64,000 bases of DNA from JBCDCE01 sp039182515 (GTDB lineage Bacteria; Pseudomonadota; Alphaproteobacteria; Rhodobacterales; Rhodobacteraceae). This document shows positions 43,701-51,783 of this stretch, in pieces. How positions within the stretch are numbered: the stretch's first letter is position 1; each line of letters starts with the position of its first letter. The DNA lies in NCBI GenBank assembly GCA_039182515.1, contig JBCDCE010000008.1, forward strand, positions 13,248 through 77,247, given 5' to 3'. A program made the translations under genes and the position numbers. Below the pieces are notes generated by a model. The model was not told where the DNA came from, did no database searches, and worked only from the letters and a program-made list of their open reading frames with translations.

Positions 43701-44408
43701 GCCAAGTTTAGCTGTGAAGGCGCGGTTTAACTTCGTTGGATCTGCGCTGTCAGCGAGATCTTCAAGACGAACAGTCCCTTCAAGGCGTGGTGCGCCCTCG
43801 GTGGCCAAAGCCAACTCTGCGCCAAAGTCACCCAAGGGGCCTTCGCCCTTGAGTGCGAAATCTAGATCGGGTGCGCCTGGCAAATCTAAGGCGGTTGCCA
43901 GCAATCCTCCGGGCCCTTCTGCGAGCGTCAGGTCGAGGGTGAGGTTTGAGGTGTCATTGGCAAAGCTGCCCCCAAGGCGCACCTCACCAAGCGGGCCATC
44001 CAATCGCTTAACGTCCAGTTTCGCGCGGCCTTCGCTGTCCGCCAGGGCTGCATTGCCGCTCAAAGAAAGGTCTATTGCTTGCCCAACCACGGGTGCGCCC
44101 AAAGCCAATTTCGCAATGCCAAGGGTTTCGATCTGGATGGAAACGGGCAATTCGGGAAGGCTGAAACCAGTTGCTTCAGGATCAGGTAGGCTCTCTTGCT
44201 TTGCTGGAAGACGCAGAAGCTCAACACTTTGCGCAGAGAAGGTATCAACGTCTAAGATCCCGCGCAGCAACTGGCCCCGCTTCCAGTCGAGCACCGCATT
44301 GGTGACGGTAAGCCAAATGCCTGTTTCATCTGCTATGGTGAGTTTGGCGAGCCGTGCTTCGCCACTGAGCGCGCCGGAACCCCTCAATGCGAACCTCGCG
44401 CTCGGCAC
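40776..44408 (-). CDS. tamB: TamB, main reading frame (separated from its 5' end by a frameshift)
   Basis: 1210 residues in this frame, nearly all repetitive beta structure as in AsmA/TamB proteins, which span the periplasm and carry lipids or help assemble outer-membrane proteins with TamA. The C-terminal DUF490 region is clear (SVFVRGRGLDAEFGGQVRLRG; RGRLDILGKRLVLNQALLQ; LPEDEVLARLLFGRDLTQIS) and ends in the aromatic ERDY. The frame has no signal or membrane anchor. The missing N-terminus is encoded just upstream in another frame (44374-44547), and joining both at about 44373 restores a normal TamB start. The GTG at 44408 is probably not the true start. Either the gene is broken or the sequence has an error. 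Confidence 0.85.
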   Translation of the reverse strand: MPSARFALRGSGALSGEARLAKLTIADETGIWLTVTNAVLDWKRGQLLRGILDVDTFSAQSVELLRLPAKQESLPDPEATGFSLPELPVSIQIETLGIAKLALGAPVVGQAIDLSLSGNAALADSEGRAKLDVKRLDGPLGEVRLGGSFANDTSNLTLDLTLAEGPGGLLATALDLPGAPDLDFALKGEGPLGDFGAELALATEGAPRLEGTVRLEDLADSADPTKLNRAFTAKLGGDLRPLVPAEYHAFLGSDLGLDLSGTQFADETLAIDTLSLQAEALSLQGALRLGADNWPTEIDLSGNITGPLNGDILLSIPGEKTWIKSAEIDLSFDEARGETWALKTDIQGLRREDLSLEGARLNGAGTLSARSQDVTGALDLDLSGIMPSDPALAEAVGQALVGNLAFQWRPGSPLNLTDVDLSGEDVHLSGALTLDGVDGQVELSIDAEARLDAQNLSRFAALAGQDLSGAANVSLKGQIASIAGAFDLEVQGQGTDLAIGEPRIDALFEGKSEVDISAKRDTEGLTLRGLSLGSEALDLKAQGTLSSDSADLTYQARLNDLTDVADGLEGSAQVKGSAQLESETWRILSDLTAPGQTTADLDATLFVPKGLPGDVKAKITVASQDLSPYSQVSGQTLRGALDAVMIASGNVDALSGKVTFDGTGRNLGIGQRDVDALLKGTSKISTQAERSAEGDLTLSTFNLSTPELTASGSGQASATSVTARYQAELRNLGLFVDGLSGPVRSQGTVSGQDGPLTIDATLAGPGSTEAVLRGNIARDASNPRLNIEGSTALGLANRFIAPNLVSGRLDFDLALNGGFDLTSLSGTLQSESARLTVPTARISLDEIASSVRLSGGQADLSFTSQVSSGGQLSVAGQTGLNAPYVGDLTTTLNAVRVTEPGLFETTLDGAITTKGPLTGGAQIAGLINFGKTEIRIPNGGGLSGGTVAGLQHQNEPETVRQTRARAGLENTTQRGGAGPIYGLDLAVRAPSSVFVRGRGLDAEFGGQVRLRGTTQNIASAGQFDLIRGRLDILGKRLVLNQALLQLQGNLDPYISAVATTTASDATVQIGIEGAASNPEVSFTSTPELPEDEVLARLLFGRDLTQISAFQALQLAQAVRVLAGRGGDGIVGKLRQNFSLDDLDVSTNEDGDVGLRAGKYINDNVYTDVTVDSSGKSEVNLNLTLSPTVTLRGSAASDGETGVGIFFERDY

Positions 44409-44547
44409 TTGAGAGATTGTCTTCGATAAACCGCTGCAGCAAGCCTCGGTCGCTGTTTGTGGCTTCCGTTTGAGCCATAGAAGCGGTGGCCCAGTTCAGC
44501 ATCAAAGCGATCCAGAGGATTTTACTAGCTGTCGCAATCCGTTTCAA
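44374..44547 (-). pseudogene. tamB: 5' fragment of tamB in a shifted frame
   Basis: ATG 44547 overlaps the tamA stop (ATGA) and encodes a signal peptide or anchor (KILWIALMLNWATASMAQ), then LLQRFIEDNLSSAEREVRIEGFR, which matches the start of TamB proteins in this bacterial group. After R (codon 44374-44376) the frame leaves the TamB sequence, while skipping the base at 44373 continues as ALSGEARLAKLTIADETG. A two-base deletion relative to an expected R-G-A-L would explain it. Confidence 0.75.
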
Positions 44548-46367
44548 AACGCTTGTCCAATCCCAATGTAAATCTGTACGCCGTCGCCCGTGTCGCCGCT
44601 TATGGGGCCTGCCACATCAAAACGAATGGGCCCCAAGCTGGTTTGATAGCGCAGACCCAAGCCCGCGCCTGCGTGCCATTCGCCGCTTCCGTCATAGGTG
44701 CTTTCTGGCCCAATATAGCCCGCATCGCCAAAGAGCACGGCACCAAAATTGCCTGCGATATCAGCGCGCACTTCGCCTGAAAGGCCAACAAAACTGCGCC
44801 CTCCCACCTCTGATCCATTGCTCAAATTAACGTCGAGCGATTGAAACGGTTGGCCGCGCACGGTGCCGCCGCCGCCAGAGAAAAAGAGCATGTCCGAACG
44901 GGTATCGACAAGTTCGGGGCCCAGGATTGCGCCCAATTGCATACGCGCCGCCAAAACCACGCCTGCGTCTTTACCCAAAGCCTTATAGCCGCGTCCATCG
45001 AGCGCGAGGCGCATTCCGGAGGCTGAGCTGTCCAGGCCCAAAAATGGCTTGGCTTGCAAGTTGAAAAAATAACCCTCTGAGGGGTTGAGTTTGTTGTCGC
45101 GGTGATCCCATGTCACGCGGCCAGGAAAGGTTAGGAGCCTAAATTCGCGCTTGCCGAGGTCGTCTTCGGTGCGGGTGAACTCGAGGGCCACCCCGAGTTC
45201 TGCTTCGAGCGTGGGCGAGAAAATACGGCGTGCGCCGATACCAACCGTGTAGTTCTCGGCAAAGAAGTCGGTCTCGTCGAGGCGCTCATATTCGGCGAGG
45301 GCATAGCTGAGTGTGTCTGGGCCAAAGGTTGCGGGCACTTCATAGCGCAGGCCAGCGGCATAATCCGTGCCACCTGTATTGCCACCAATGTTGTAGATCC
45401 CAAAATCGAACCGGAGCCGCTCTGCGCCTTTCAACAGGTTTCGATGCAGCCAAAAGGCCGTTAAATCCAAGCCTTCAAAAGAAGACACCTCAGCACCAAC
45501 GCCAAGTCTGCGGCGCTTTGCGTTGACGATATTGAGCGCAATGTCTTGGGAATTGTCGGCATTGAGCGTTTCGATCTCGGTGAGATTTACCGAAGAGAAA
45601 GCTCCACTGCGCCGCAGGCGTGCGGCAACAATGCTCAGTTCGCTCGGCGAAAAGTCGGCTCCTTCTGGGAACCCTGCAATCCGCCGAATACGGTCTTCGC
45701 GCACAAAGCTTGGAGAGCTGAGAAGCAAACGACCAAGCGTGGCTTTAGGGCCAGGATCGATTGAAATCTCCAAATCCAGTGTTGCGGCTTTGTGATCCGC
45801 AATTGCGCTTTGCGCTTGGACACGGGCTTTCGGATGGCCCGCGTCGCGCCAAGCTTCGATCGTGGTTCTGACGGCATCCGAAATGTCTGTGCTGCGGGCT
45901 GGCGCGCCTTTTGAGAGGATCGGACCAGGGAGGCTGGAAGGGGCAGGGCCAATTTTAACGGTGCCAAACGTGAAGGGCCTGCCTGGATCAACGGAGATCA
46001 CCACGTCGGAGATCCTAGAAGGGGCGGCCAACAGTCCAATCTCGCTGGCTTCGCGTCCATCGATTTGGATGCGTACGGTGCCGCTATAGTAGCCCGCCCC
46101 ATACAGTGCTTCGACAATGTTGCGATAGTCGGACAGGGCGGCTCCCAAAACATCCGCAGCTTCTGTGCGACCTTCATCTTTGGCGGCAAAGACCCTTGAG
46201 GCTTGTTTGAGTCCGTCTGTCAGGGCCTCCTCTTGATCACTCAGCACGTCAACAGATTTCCCAGCCAAGTTCAGAGATACGGAATCTAGTGCTTTCACGC
46301 TGGACGCCGCGCTCAGCCAAAGGCTTAAGCAGAGCAAACCCTTAGATACAAAGCTGAAAAAACGCAT
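44544..46367 (-). CDS. tamA: TamA, outer-membrane BamA-family protein
   Basis: 607 residues. Signal peptide ending near SSVKA, three POTRA-like domains (about 30-280; GAGYYSGTVRIQIDGREAS, SRISDVVISVDPGRPFTFG, LRRSGAFSSVNLTEIE), then the 16-strand barrel with KGAERLRFDFGIYN, VTWDHRDNKLNPSEGYFF, VRGQPFQSLD and a C-terminal FDVAGPISGDTG... ending in Phe. TamA works with TamB in assembly of some autotransporters and in lipid movement to the outer membrane. The stop overlaps the tamB start by ATGA. The gene looks intact even though tamB is frameshifted. 373 bases without a gene separate it from the divergent TRAP operon. Confidence 0.93.
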   Translation of the reverse strand: MRFFSFVSKGLLCLSLWLSAASSVKALDSVSLNLAGKSVDVLSDQEEALTDGLKQASRVFAAKDEGRTEAADVLGAALSDYRNIVEALYGAGYYSGTVRIQIDGREASEIGLLAAPSRISDVVISVDPGRPFTFGTVKIGPAPSSLPGPILSKGAPARSTDISDAVRTTIEAWRDAGHPKARVQAQSAIADHKAATLDLEISIDPGPKATLGRLLLSSPSFVREDRIRRIAGFPEGADFSPSELSIVAARLRRSGAFSSVNLTEIETLNADNSQDIALNIVNAKRRRLGVGAEVSSFEGLDLTAFWLHRNLLKGAERLRFDFGIYNIGGNTGGTDYAAGLRYEVPATFGPDTLSYALAEYERLDETDFFAENYTVGIGARRIFSPTLEAELGVALEFTRTEDDLGKREFRLLTFPGRVTWDHRDNKLNPSEGYFFNLQAKPFLGLDSSASGMRLALDGRGYKALGKDAGVVLAARMQLGAILGPELVDTRSDMLFFSGGGGTVRGQPFQSLDVNLSNGSEVGGRSFVGLSGEVRADIAGNFGAVLFGDAGYIGPESTYDGSGEWHAGAGLGLRYQTSLGPIRFDVAGPISGDTGDGVQIYIGIGQAF

Positions 46368-46550
46368 GAACAGATCCCTGGGTGGCAGCAGGCGAGTAAG
46401 CAGTTAAACACTTGTTTCACGGTGACCCCAAAGAGGCCAGCGCAGAACGTGGTCTGTGAGCAGCTCGCTTCGAGTTTGACGGCAATCAGCTTGGGTTATA
46501 TCGGTGAAGTTTCCAATGTATATTGGTGTTTGAATGCGTAATATCGCCCA

Positions 46551-46566
46551 TTTTGGGATCCCAAAA
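46551..46566. promoter_or_regulatory. palindromic operator candidate, distal
   Basis: Perfect 16-bp palindrome TTTTGGGATCCCAAAA in the gap between tamA and the TRAP operon. The same 14-base core recurs at 46689-46702, centres 137 bases apart. Nearby CCAAT/ATTGG arms at 46513-46526 form a third, looser inverted repeat. The remaining gap (46368-46740) shows no gene. Two matching palindromes suggest a dimeric repressor or activator, perhaps of the GntR/FCD kind often tied to TRAP transporters; that regulator is not in the window. Confidence 0.65.
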
Positions 46567-46688
46567 TAATTAGATTTCCAAAAATTCGGATAATGCACCT
46601 AATAAATATCTTGATTTGGGGCTCTAAAATGAGTTCATCTGGATGAGAATTAAAAGAGTCGGCGCGTTTGTGAATTCCCCACGTTTTT

Positions 46689-46702
46689 TTTGGGATCCCA
46701 AA
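46689..46702. promoter_or_regulatory. palindromic operator candidate, proximal to dctP
   Basis: Perfect 14-bp palindrome TTTGGGATCCCAAA, 38 bases before the dctP start codon, so it may overlap the promoter or the transcript start. It matches the distal site at 46551-46566 over all 14 bases. Confidence 0.65.
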
Positions 46703-46740
46703 CTGAGATCGGCCGTACTTGCCAACATTTGGAGGACACC

Positions 46741-47751
46741 ATGACATTCTCTCGTATCACACTCGCTGCTGTGCTGGCATCTACTTTGGGCTTTGGTGGA
46801 GCCGTTGCCTCCGCAGAACAGCTCACCGTGGCAACCTTTGTGCCTCCACAGCACCATACGAACACAGTGATGTTTAAGTGGTTTGGCGAAGAACTCGAAA
46901 AGCGCTCTGGCGGATCTATGACCATGCAGCTTTTCCCGGCAGGTCAGCTCGGCGCGGGCCCGGTTCAGCAATATAAACGTGCGGTCGAAGGCGTCGCGGA
47001 TATCACCTTTGGCGTATCGGCATACACACCTGCAATTTTCCCAAAGACAATGTTGGCGATCCCGCCCGGTAAAGCCAACAGCTCGGCGGAAGCCACCCAG
47101 CGCATTTTGGGCGTCTTTGACGAATATTTAGCTGATGAATACAGCGATGTTAAGGTGATCGGCCTCACCACAGCGGCGGGCATCGGCATCGCGGCAACCC
47201 GCGATATGTCGACTTTGGAGGGTATGAAAGGGGCCAAGGTTGTTCCCTATGCGGCGCTGACCACACCGATCATCGAAGCCATGGGCGCTGTGCCTGTGCA
47301 GATGCCCGTTACCGAGATGTATACGGGTCTTTCAACCGGCACGATCGATGGCGCCTATGCGACCTATAACAATATGACTGCCCCTTGGAATTTCTGGGAT
47401 GTCTCTTCGCACTTCATGACCAATGTGCCTGTGCAACATGCCGTGATCTTCGTGGTTATGAACAAGGAGCGCTATATGGGGCTATCCGACGAGCACCGTG
47501 CGATCATTGATGAGTTGTCAGGCGAAGCGGCCTCCATGAAGCTTGCTGAGAGCTTTGATGGCGCAGATGCGCGGTCGCTGAAGATCATGATGGAAACTAC
47601 GGGCAAGAGTTATGAGATGGTGGAAGTCTCCGCAGAAGAGCGCGCCAAAATGGACGCGGCCGTTGCCGAAGGGATGAAAGCGATCTTTGCGGATTACGCG
47701 TCGCGTGGCATCGATAATGCGGAAGAAATCTACAACGCGATCAACAACTAA
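46741..47751 (+). CDS. dctP: TRAP transporter substrate-binding protein
   Basis: 336 residues from ATG 46741, preceded by GGAGG at 5 bases. Signal peptide ending GAVASAE, then the DctP fold: FPAGQLGAGPVQQYKRAVEG, FPKTMLAIPPGK, LTTAAGIGIAATRDM, STGTIDGAYATYNNM and the C-terminal ADYASRGIDNAEEIYNAIN. These periplasmic proteins catch organic acids and pass them to the DctQM permease. The conserved Arg that normally binds the carboxylate appears altered in the usual place, so the ligand may not be a simple C4-dicarboxylate. A paralogue follows, and the permease genes lie three genes downstream. Confidence 0.92.
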   Translation: MTFSRITLAAVLASTLGFGGAVASAEQLTVATFVPPQHHTNTVMFKWFGEELEKRSGGSMTMQLFPAGQLGAGPVQQYKRAVEGVADITFGVSAYTPAIFPKTMLAIPPGKANSSAEATQRILGVFDEYLADEYSDVKVIGLTTAAGIGIAATRDMSTLEGMKGAKVVPYAALTTPIIEAMGAVPVQMPVTEMYTGLSTGTIDGAYATYNNMTAPWNFWDVSSHFMTNVPVQHAVIFVVMNKERYMGLSDEHRAIIDELSGEAASMKLAESFDGADARSLKIMMETTGKSYEMVEVSAEERAKMDAAVAEGMKAIFADYASRGIDNAEEIYNAINN

Positions 47752-47763
47752 TCTTAAGTGCGC

Positions 47764-47786
47764 CCGGACCTACCAAGGCCCGGGTG
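47764..47786 (+). terminator. hairpin between the two dctP genes
   Basis: CCCGGACCT and AGGCCCGGG pair over nine positions with one mismatch around a 4-base loop, followed by TGTTTCTGTTT. With no firm T run, it is more likely a partial terminator or an RNA-stabilising hairpin that raises the level of the first binding protein. Confidence 0.5.
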
Positions 47787-47824
47787 TTTCTGTTTCGCGC
47801 AAAGCATTTTGGGGGGACGCACTC

Positions 47825-48832
47825 ATGTCTTTTAGAACGATCATTCTGTCTGCAACGCTCGCGATCTCGGCGGTTGCGGCAAAAGCCGAAGAGCTCAGCG
47901 TGGCGACCTTTGTGCCGCCAAACCACGAAACCGTAACGGGTGCGCTGGCCTGGTTTGAAAAAGAGATCACAGAGCGGTCAGGGGGCACCTTGACCATGAA
48001 ACTCTACCCAGCCGGGCAACTCGGCGCGGGCCCAGTGCAGCAATATAAGCGCGCTGTTGAGGGTGTCGCTGACATCACCTTTGGCATTGCGTCTGTCACG
48101 CCAACGCTCTTTCCCAAAACGATGCTCGCCGTACCTCCCGGCAAAGCAATTGACGCGCTCGATTCCACTGAGCGGATGTGGGCGGTGTTTGATCAATACA
48201 TGGCGGATGAGTGGACTGACGTGAAAGTACTCGCCATCGGCAATCCTGCAGGTGGTATGATTGTGGGCAATCGGAACGTTTCGACCATCGAAGGCATGAA
48301 AGGGGCCAAGATCGTGCCCTTTGCCGCCATGACCACGCCTGTGATCCAAGGCATGGGGGCTGTGCCTGTGCAACTCGACACCACCGAGCATTACACAGCG
48401 CTCAGCACTGGCACCATTGATGCGGCGATTTCGACGATCAACAACATCATGCCGCCTTGGAACCTTGATGAGGTCGCAGATTACGCTGTTCTCAACACTC
48501 CGGCCACATTCAACCCTGTGTTCTTCGTGATGAACAAAGAGCGCTACATGAGCCTGAGTGACGCCCACCGTGCGGTCTTGGATGAGATCTCAGGGCTGCC
48601 ATTTTCCATGGAATTGGCACGCTCGTTTCATCATGCGGACGAACTGGCTCTGGATTGGGTCAAAGAGCAGTTGGCTTCAGGTGATTTGAATGTTGAATGG
48701 ATTGTGACTTCGGACGAAGAGCGGGTCAAAATGGAAGCTGCTGCAGCTCAAGGTATGGAAGCCATTTACGAAGACTACGCCTCGCGTGGCATCGAGAATG
48801 CTAGGGAGATCTATGAGGCGCTCAACCGATAG
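47825..48832 (+). CDS. dctP: TRAP transporter substrate-binding protein, second copy
   Basis: 335 residues from ATG 47825; the frame is open further upstream but that part overlaps the first dctP and lacks a signal. Signal peptide ending VAAKAEE. The sequence is colinear with the first binding protein and clearly a duplicate (LYPAGQLGAGPVQQYKRAVE, FPKTMLAVPPGKAID, LSTGTIDAAISTINNIMPPW, MNKERYMSLSDAHRAVLDE). The two differ mostly in the ligand-facing segments, which suggests that they take different but related substrates to one permease. A short GGGCG-TTTT-CGCCC hairpin lies after the stop at about 48854-48868. Confidence 0.92.
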   Translation: MSFRTIILSATLAISAVAAKAEELSVATFVPPNHETVTGALAWFEKEITERSGGTLTMKLYPAGQLGAGPVQQYKRAVEGVADITFGIASVTPTLFPKTMLAVPPGKAIDALDSTERMWAVFDQYMADEWTDVKVLAIGNPAGGMIVGNRNVSTIEGMKGAKIVPFAAMTTPVIQGMGAVPVQLDTTEHYTALSTGTIDAAISTINNIMPPWNLDEVADYAVLNTPATFNPVFFVMNKERYMSLSDAHRAVLDEISGLPFSMELARSFHHADELALDWVKEQLASGDLNVEWIVTSDEERVKMEAAAAQGMEAIYEDYASRGIENAREIYEALNR

Positions 48833-48906
48833 AGGCTAGGCTAAAAAGACTGGGGGGCGTTTTCGCCCTTCGTCGACCTTATATATGACTGCGCAGGAGG
48901 TGTGCT

Positions 48907-49668
48907 ATGGTCGTTGTTGTTCCAAGCAAAGAAGGGGTGGCTCCACAATCGGGGTTGCATCTCTACCACGGCGCCATTTCCAACTGTTCCATGCGCGTGC
49001 GCATGACCTTGATTGAGAAGGGGCTCGAATGGGAAAGTCACCACCTCGATCTGAAGAAGAAAGAGAACATTTCAGAAGACTATTTTGCCCTTAACCCCAA
49101 TGGTTTGGTGCCCACGCTTGTGGACGATGGGGTTGTTCATATCGAATCCAACGACATCATCGATTACCTCGATTACACCTATCCTGCACCCTCTTTACGG
49201 CCTGTGGACAACGAGACGATGCTAGACTGGCTTAAGCTCGCAGCCAGCATCCATGTGCCTGCTGTAAAGCCCTATGTTTACGCAACGATGATGCAAAAGA
49301 AGGTCAAAAAGACGGCCGAGGAGCAAGCCAAATACGACGCCCTTCAAAGCAACGAAGAGCTCAAAACGTTCCATAACAAACATGCAGGCGGCAAGGCTTT
49401 TGACGACACGGATGTGAAGGAAGCCCTTGTGATCCTAGACGACAGTTTCTCAAAGCTTGAAGCCGCGCTCGAAGGCCAGCCTTGGGTCATGGGCGCGCAG
49501 TATTCTCTTGCTGATATCTCCTGGGTGCCCTTGCATTTTGTTTTGGTGGGATGCGGATACCCCTTTGAAAACTATCCCAATATCACGCGCTGGGCGGCCT
49601 CTTTCCAAGATCGCGACAGCTTTAAAGAGGGCGTCCTGAAATGGTGCCCTGACTTTTCTAAAGTTTGA
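48907..49668 (+). CDS. glutathione S-transferase family protein
   Basis: 253 residues, with GGAGG before ATG 48907. The N-terminal thioredoxin-like domain has LYHGAISNCSMRVRMTLIEKG and the cis-Pro/glutathione contact region NPNGLVPTLVDDGVVHIESNDIIDYL; the all-helical C-terminal domain is from about 100 (LADISWVPLHFVLVGCG). Ser-Asn-Cys-Ser near the active site could provide the catalytic residue. It lies inside the TRAP operon between the binding proteins and the membrane subunits, so it likely acts on the imported compound, for example by removing a sulfur, halogen or aromatic-ether group, as beta-etherase-like enzymes do. That role is inferred from context only. Confidence 0.88.
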   Translation: MVVVVPSKEGVAPQSGLHLYHGAISNCSMRVRMTLIEKGLEWESHHLDLKKKENISEDYFALNPNGLVPTLVDDGVVHIESNDIIDYLDYTYPAPSLRPVDNETMLDWLKLAASIHVPAVKPYVYATMMQKKVKKTAEEQAKYDALQSNEELKTFHNKHAGGKAFDDTDVKEALVILDDSFSKLEAALEGQPWVMGAQYSLADISWVPLHFVLVGCGYPFENYPNITRWAASFQDRDSFKEGVLKWCPDFSKV

Positions 49669-49698
49669 TTTTGCTCGGCGCTTTCAGAGGACGGCCAG

Positions 49699-50238
49699 AT
49701 GTCGGATATACCTAAGACCCTGCGCTTTATTGCGCTTCTTGATCAAGTGCTCACGTGGGTGTCTTTGGTTTTTGGTGGGCTGACGCTTGTGTTCATGACG
49801 GGGTTCTCAGTCTGGAATGTTTTGATCATGCGCAAGGCTCTCAACTCCCCCATCGTAGGCGCGGAAGATCTGCTCATCTTGTCGCTGGTTGTGATCGTAG
49901 CTTTGTCCATTCCGCTTGGGGCGCGTACGGGCGCTCATATTGAAATCGAAGTCTTGGAAACCAGCATGTCGGCCCGCTTTGCCAAATGGTCCATGATTGT
50001 GGTCAAGATCCTCTGTATCGGCTTGCTCACGATCATGGCTTGGCGGCTTTGGCATGCGGGCGGCACAGCAGCGAAGTTTGGGGAAACCACCCAGCAATTG
50101 CTGATCTCCTTTGGACCCTTTTACAAACTGCTCGCGATCTCCGCAGGCACTTATGCGGTAGTGGTAGTGCTCGATGTTTGGCAGCTCATGCGCTCTGGCA
50201 AAGTGACCCGCCTGAAGGTTGGGGGGGACGGGCTATGA
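49699..50238 (+). CDS. dctQ: TRAP transporter small permease
   Basis: 179 residues with four membrane helices: VLTWVSLVFGGLTLVFMTGF, LLILSLVVIVALSIPLGAR, IVVKILCIGLLTIMAWRLW and LLAISAGTYAVVVVLDVW. The motif GAEDLLILSLVVIVALSIPLG is typical of DctQ. Its function is to support the large permease DctM. The stop overlaps the start of dctM by ATGA. Confidence 0.92.
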   Translation: MSDIPKTLRFIALLDQVLTWVSLVFGGLTLVFMTGFSVWNVLIMRKALNSPIVGAEDLLILSLVVIVALSIPLGARTGAHIEIEVLETSMSARFAKWSMIVVKILCIGLLTIMAWRLWHAGGTAAKFGETTQQLLISFGPFYKLLAISAGTYAVVVVLDVWQLMRSGKVTRLKVGGDGL

Positions 50239-51596
50239 TGTCGATGACACTCCTGGGCATCTTAGGATTACTCTCGCTTTTTGTGTTGCTTGCTTTGCGG
50301 ATGCCGGTGGCGCTTTCAATGCTGGGCGTGGGCTTGGTTGGCACGGTTGTGGCCAATGCCAATAAGTTTATTGCGGTGGGCATGGCCTCTGATCAAGCTT
50401 GGGCACGGGGCCTAAAGATCGCTTACTCGAACCTCGCGGGCGAGACCTTTGAAGCCGCCTCAAACTTCAACCTTCTCGTCATTCCGATGTTTGTGCTCAT
50501 GGGCACGCTTGCGGGCGTGTCGGGCATGTCGAATGACCTCTTTACAGCCGCTTATCGCTGGATGGGTCACCTGCGCGGCGGGTTGGCCTCTGCCACCATT
50601 GCGGCTTGTGCAGGCTTTGCGGCATTGTCAGGCTCGTCTTTGGCCTCTGCGGTGACCATGGGCCGTGTCGCACTGCCAGAAATGAAGCGCTACAAATACT
50701 CTGACAGCCTTGCCACTGGATCGGTGGCGGCAGGGGGCACGCTGGGTTTTTTGATCCCGCCGTCGGGCGGCATGATCATTTATGCCGTGCTCACTGAGCA
50801 ATCCATCGGCAGGCTCTTCATGGCCGGGGTTTTCCCCGGGATCATTCTGACTTTGCTGTTTATCGGCGCGATCTATTTGGTTGTGCTGCGCAATCCTGAG
50901 GCGGGGCCTCGGGGCGAACGCTCAGCTTGGCCTGAACGAAAAGAGGCGTTGCTGCGCGCGGCACCTATTTTGGCCGTTGTAGGCCTGACAATCGGTGGCA
51001 TGTATACGGGCTTTTTCACACCCGTGGAGGCCTCGTCCGTTGGCGCCTTCTTCACCTTCGTGGTGGCTGCTTGGCGGCGCTCACTCTCGTTTCAAGCCAT
51101 CCGCGCGGTGATTTTACAGACGATGAACGCCACAGCGACGGTCTTTATGATTATCATCGGAGCCTTTGTCTTTATACCCTTTATGTCGATCACAGAGGTC
51201 CCAGCGGATCTCGTGACCCTGCTCACATCGCTGCCCATTGGGGACTATGGCGTGCTTTTAATCATCATCGCGGTCTATATCTTCTTGGGCATGTTTCTGG
51301 AAAGCATGGCGATGCTTGTGCTGACCATTCCGGTTGTGATCCCCATAGCCATTGGCCTGGATTGGGATCTTATTTGGTTCGGGATCATTGTGGTGATCGT
51401 GCTTGAGATGGGCATGATCAGTCCACCGGTGGGGATCAACGTGTTCATCGTGAAGTCCATCGCGCCGGACGTGCCGATGGGCAAAATTTTCCGTGGCATT
51501 TGGCCATTTTGGTTTGCGATGGCCTTGATGATCGTCTTGCTGATCCTCTTCCCAGGCATCGCGCTCTTTTTACCCGAAACACTTGTTGGCGGTTAG
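50235..51596 (+). CDS. dctM: TRAP transporter large permease
   Basis: 453 residues from ATG 50235, which overlaps the dctQ stop; the open frame extends upstream inside dctQ but is not needed. About twelve membrane segments with the DctM hallmarks FAALSGSSLASAVTMGRVALP, TGSVAAGGTLGFLIPPSGGMII and LEMGMISPPVGINVFIVKS. DctM is a sodium-driven transporter that takes substrate from the DctP proteins. Last gene of the operon; 187 bases follow before the next gene. Confidence 0.95.
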   Translation: MMSMTLLGILGLLSLFVLLALRMPVALSMLGVGLVGTVVANANKFIAVGMASDQAWARGLKIAYSNLAGETFEAASNFNLLVIPMFVLMGTLAGVSGMSNDLFTAAYRWMGHLRGGLASATIAACAGFAALSGSSLASAVTMGRVALPEMKRYKYSDSLATGSVAAGGTLGFLIPPSGGMIIYAVLTEQSIGRLFMAGVFPGIILTLLFIGAIYLVVLRNPEAGPRGERSAWPERKEALLRAAPILAVVGLTIGGMYTGFFTPVEASSVGAFFTFVVAAWRRSLSFQAIRAVILQTMNATATVFMIIIGAFVFIPFMSITEVPADLVTLLTSLPIGDYGVLLIIIAVYIFLGMFLESMAMLVLTIPVVIPIAIGLDWDLIWFGIIVVIVLEMGMISPPVGINVFIVKSIAPDVPMGKIFRGIWPFWFAMALMIVLLILFPGIALFLPETLVGG

Positions 51597-51745
51597 CACG
51601 CGCAAAGCAGCAAACTTTCGTTACACCATTCAGCTTTAAGCAATGCCTGATCTGAACCTGCTGCACTGCGGGTGAACAAGGTTAGCAGAGATAGAATTTG
51701 TGAAAATTCTGCAACAACCGCTCTTTTGACGCGGGATTGTCCAAA

Positions 51746-51769
51746 TTGAGTTCATCGAAACGAACTCAA
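51746..51769 (+). promoter_or_regulatory. inverted repeat in the leader of the 51784 gene
   Basis: TTGAGTTC (51746-51753) and GAACTCAA (51762-51769) are perfect 8-base arms with an 8-base spacer, placed immediately before the ribosome-binding AAAGGA region and 14 bases before the ATG. It could be an operator or an RNA hairpin next to the translation start. Confidence 0.55.
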
Positions 51770-51783
51770 AGGACACACACCCG

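Noticed and set aside
44326..44373. Continuation of the short tamB 5' frame beyond the shift point
   Set aside because: These last residues (QWRSTARQ...) do not resemble TamB and are out-of-frame reading of the main gene.
47687..47824. Upstream extension of the second dctP
   Set aside because: It overlaps the first dctP and puts basic residues before the signal peptide; ATG 47825 gives a normal one.
49986..50234. Upstream extension of dctM
   Set aside because: It runs inside dctQ in another frame; ATG 50235 with the ATGA overlap is the natural start.
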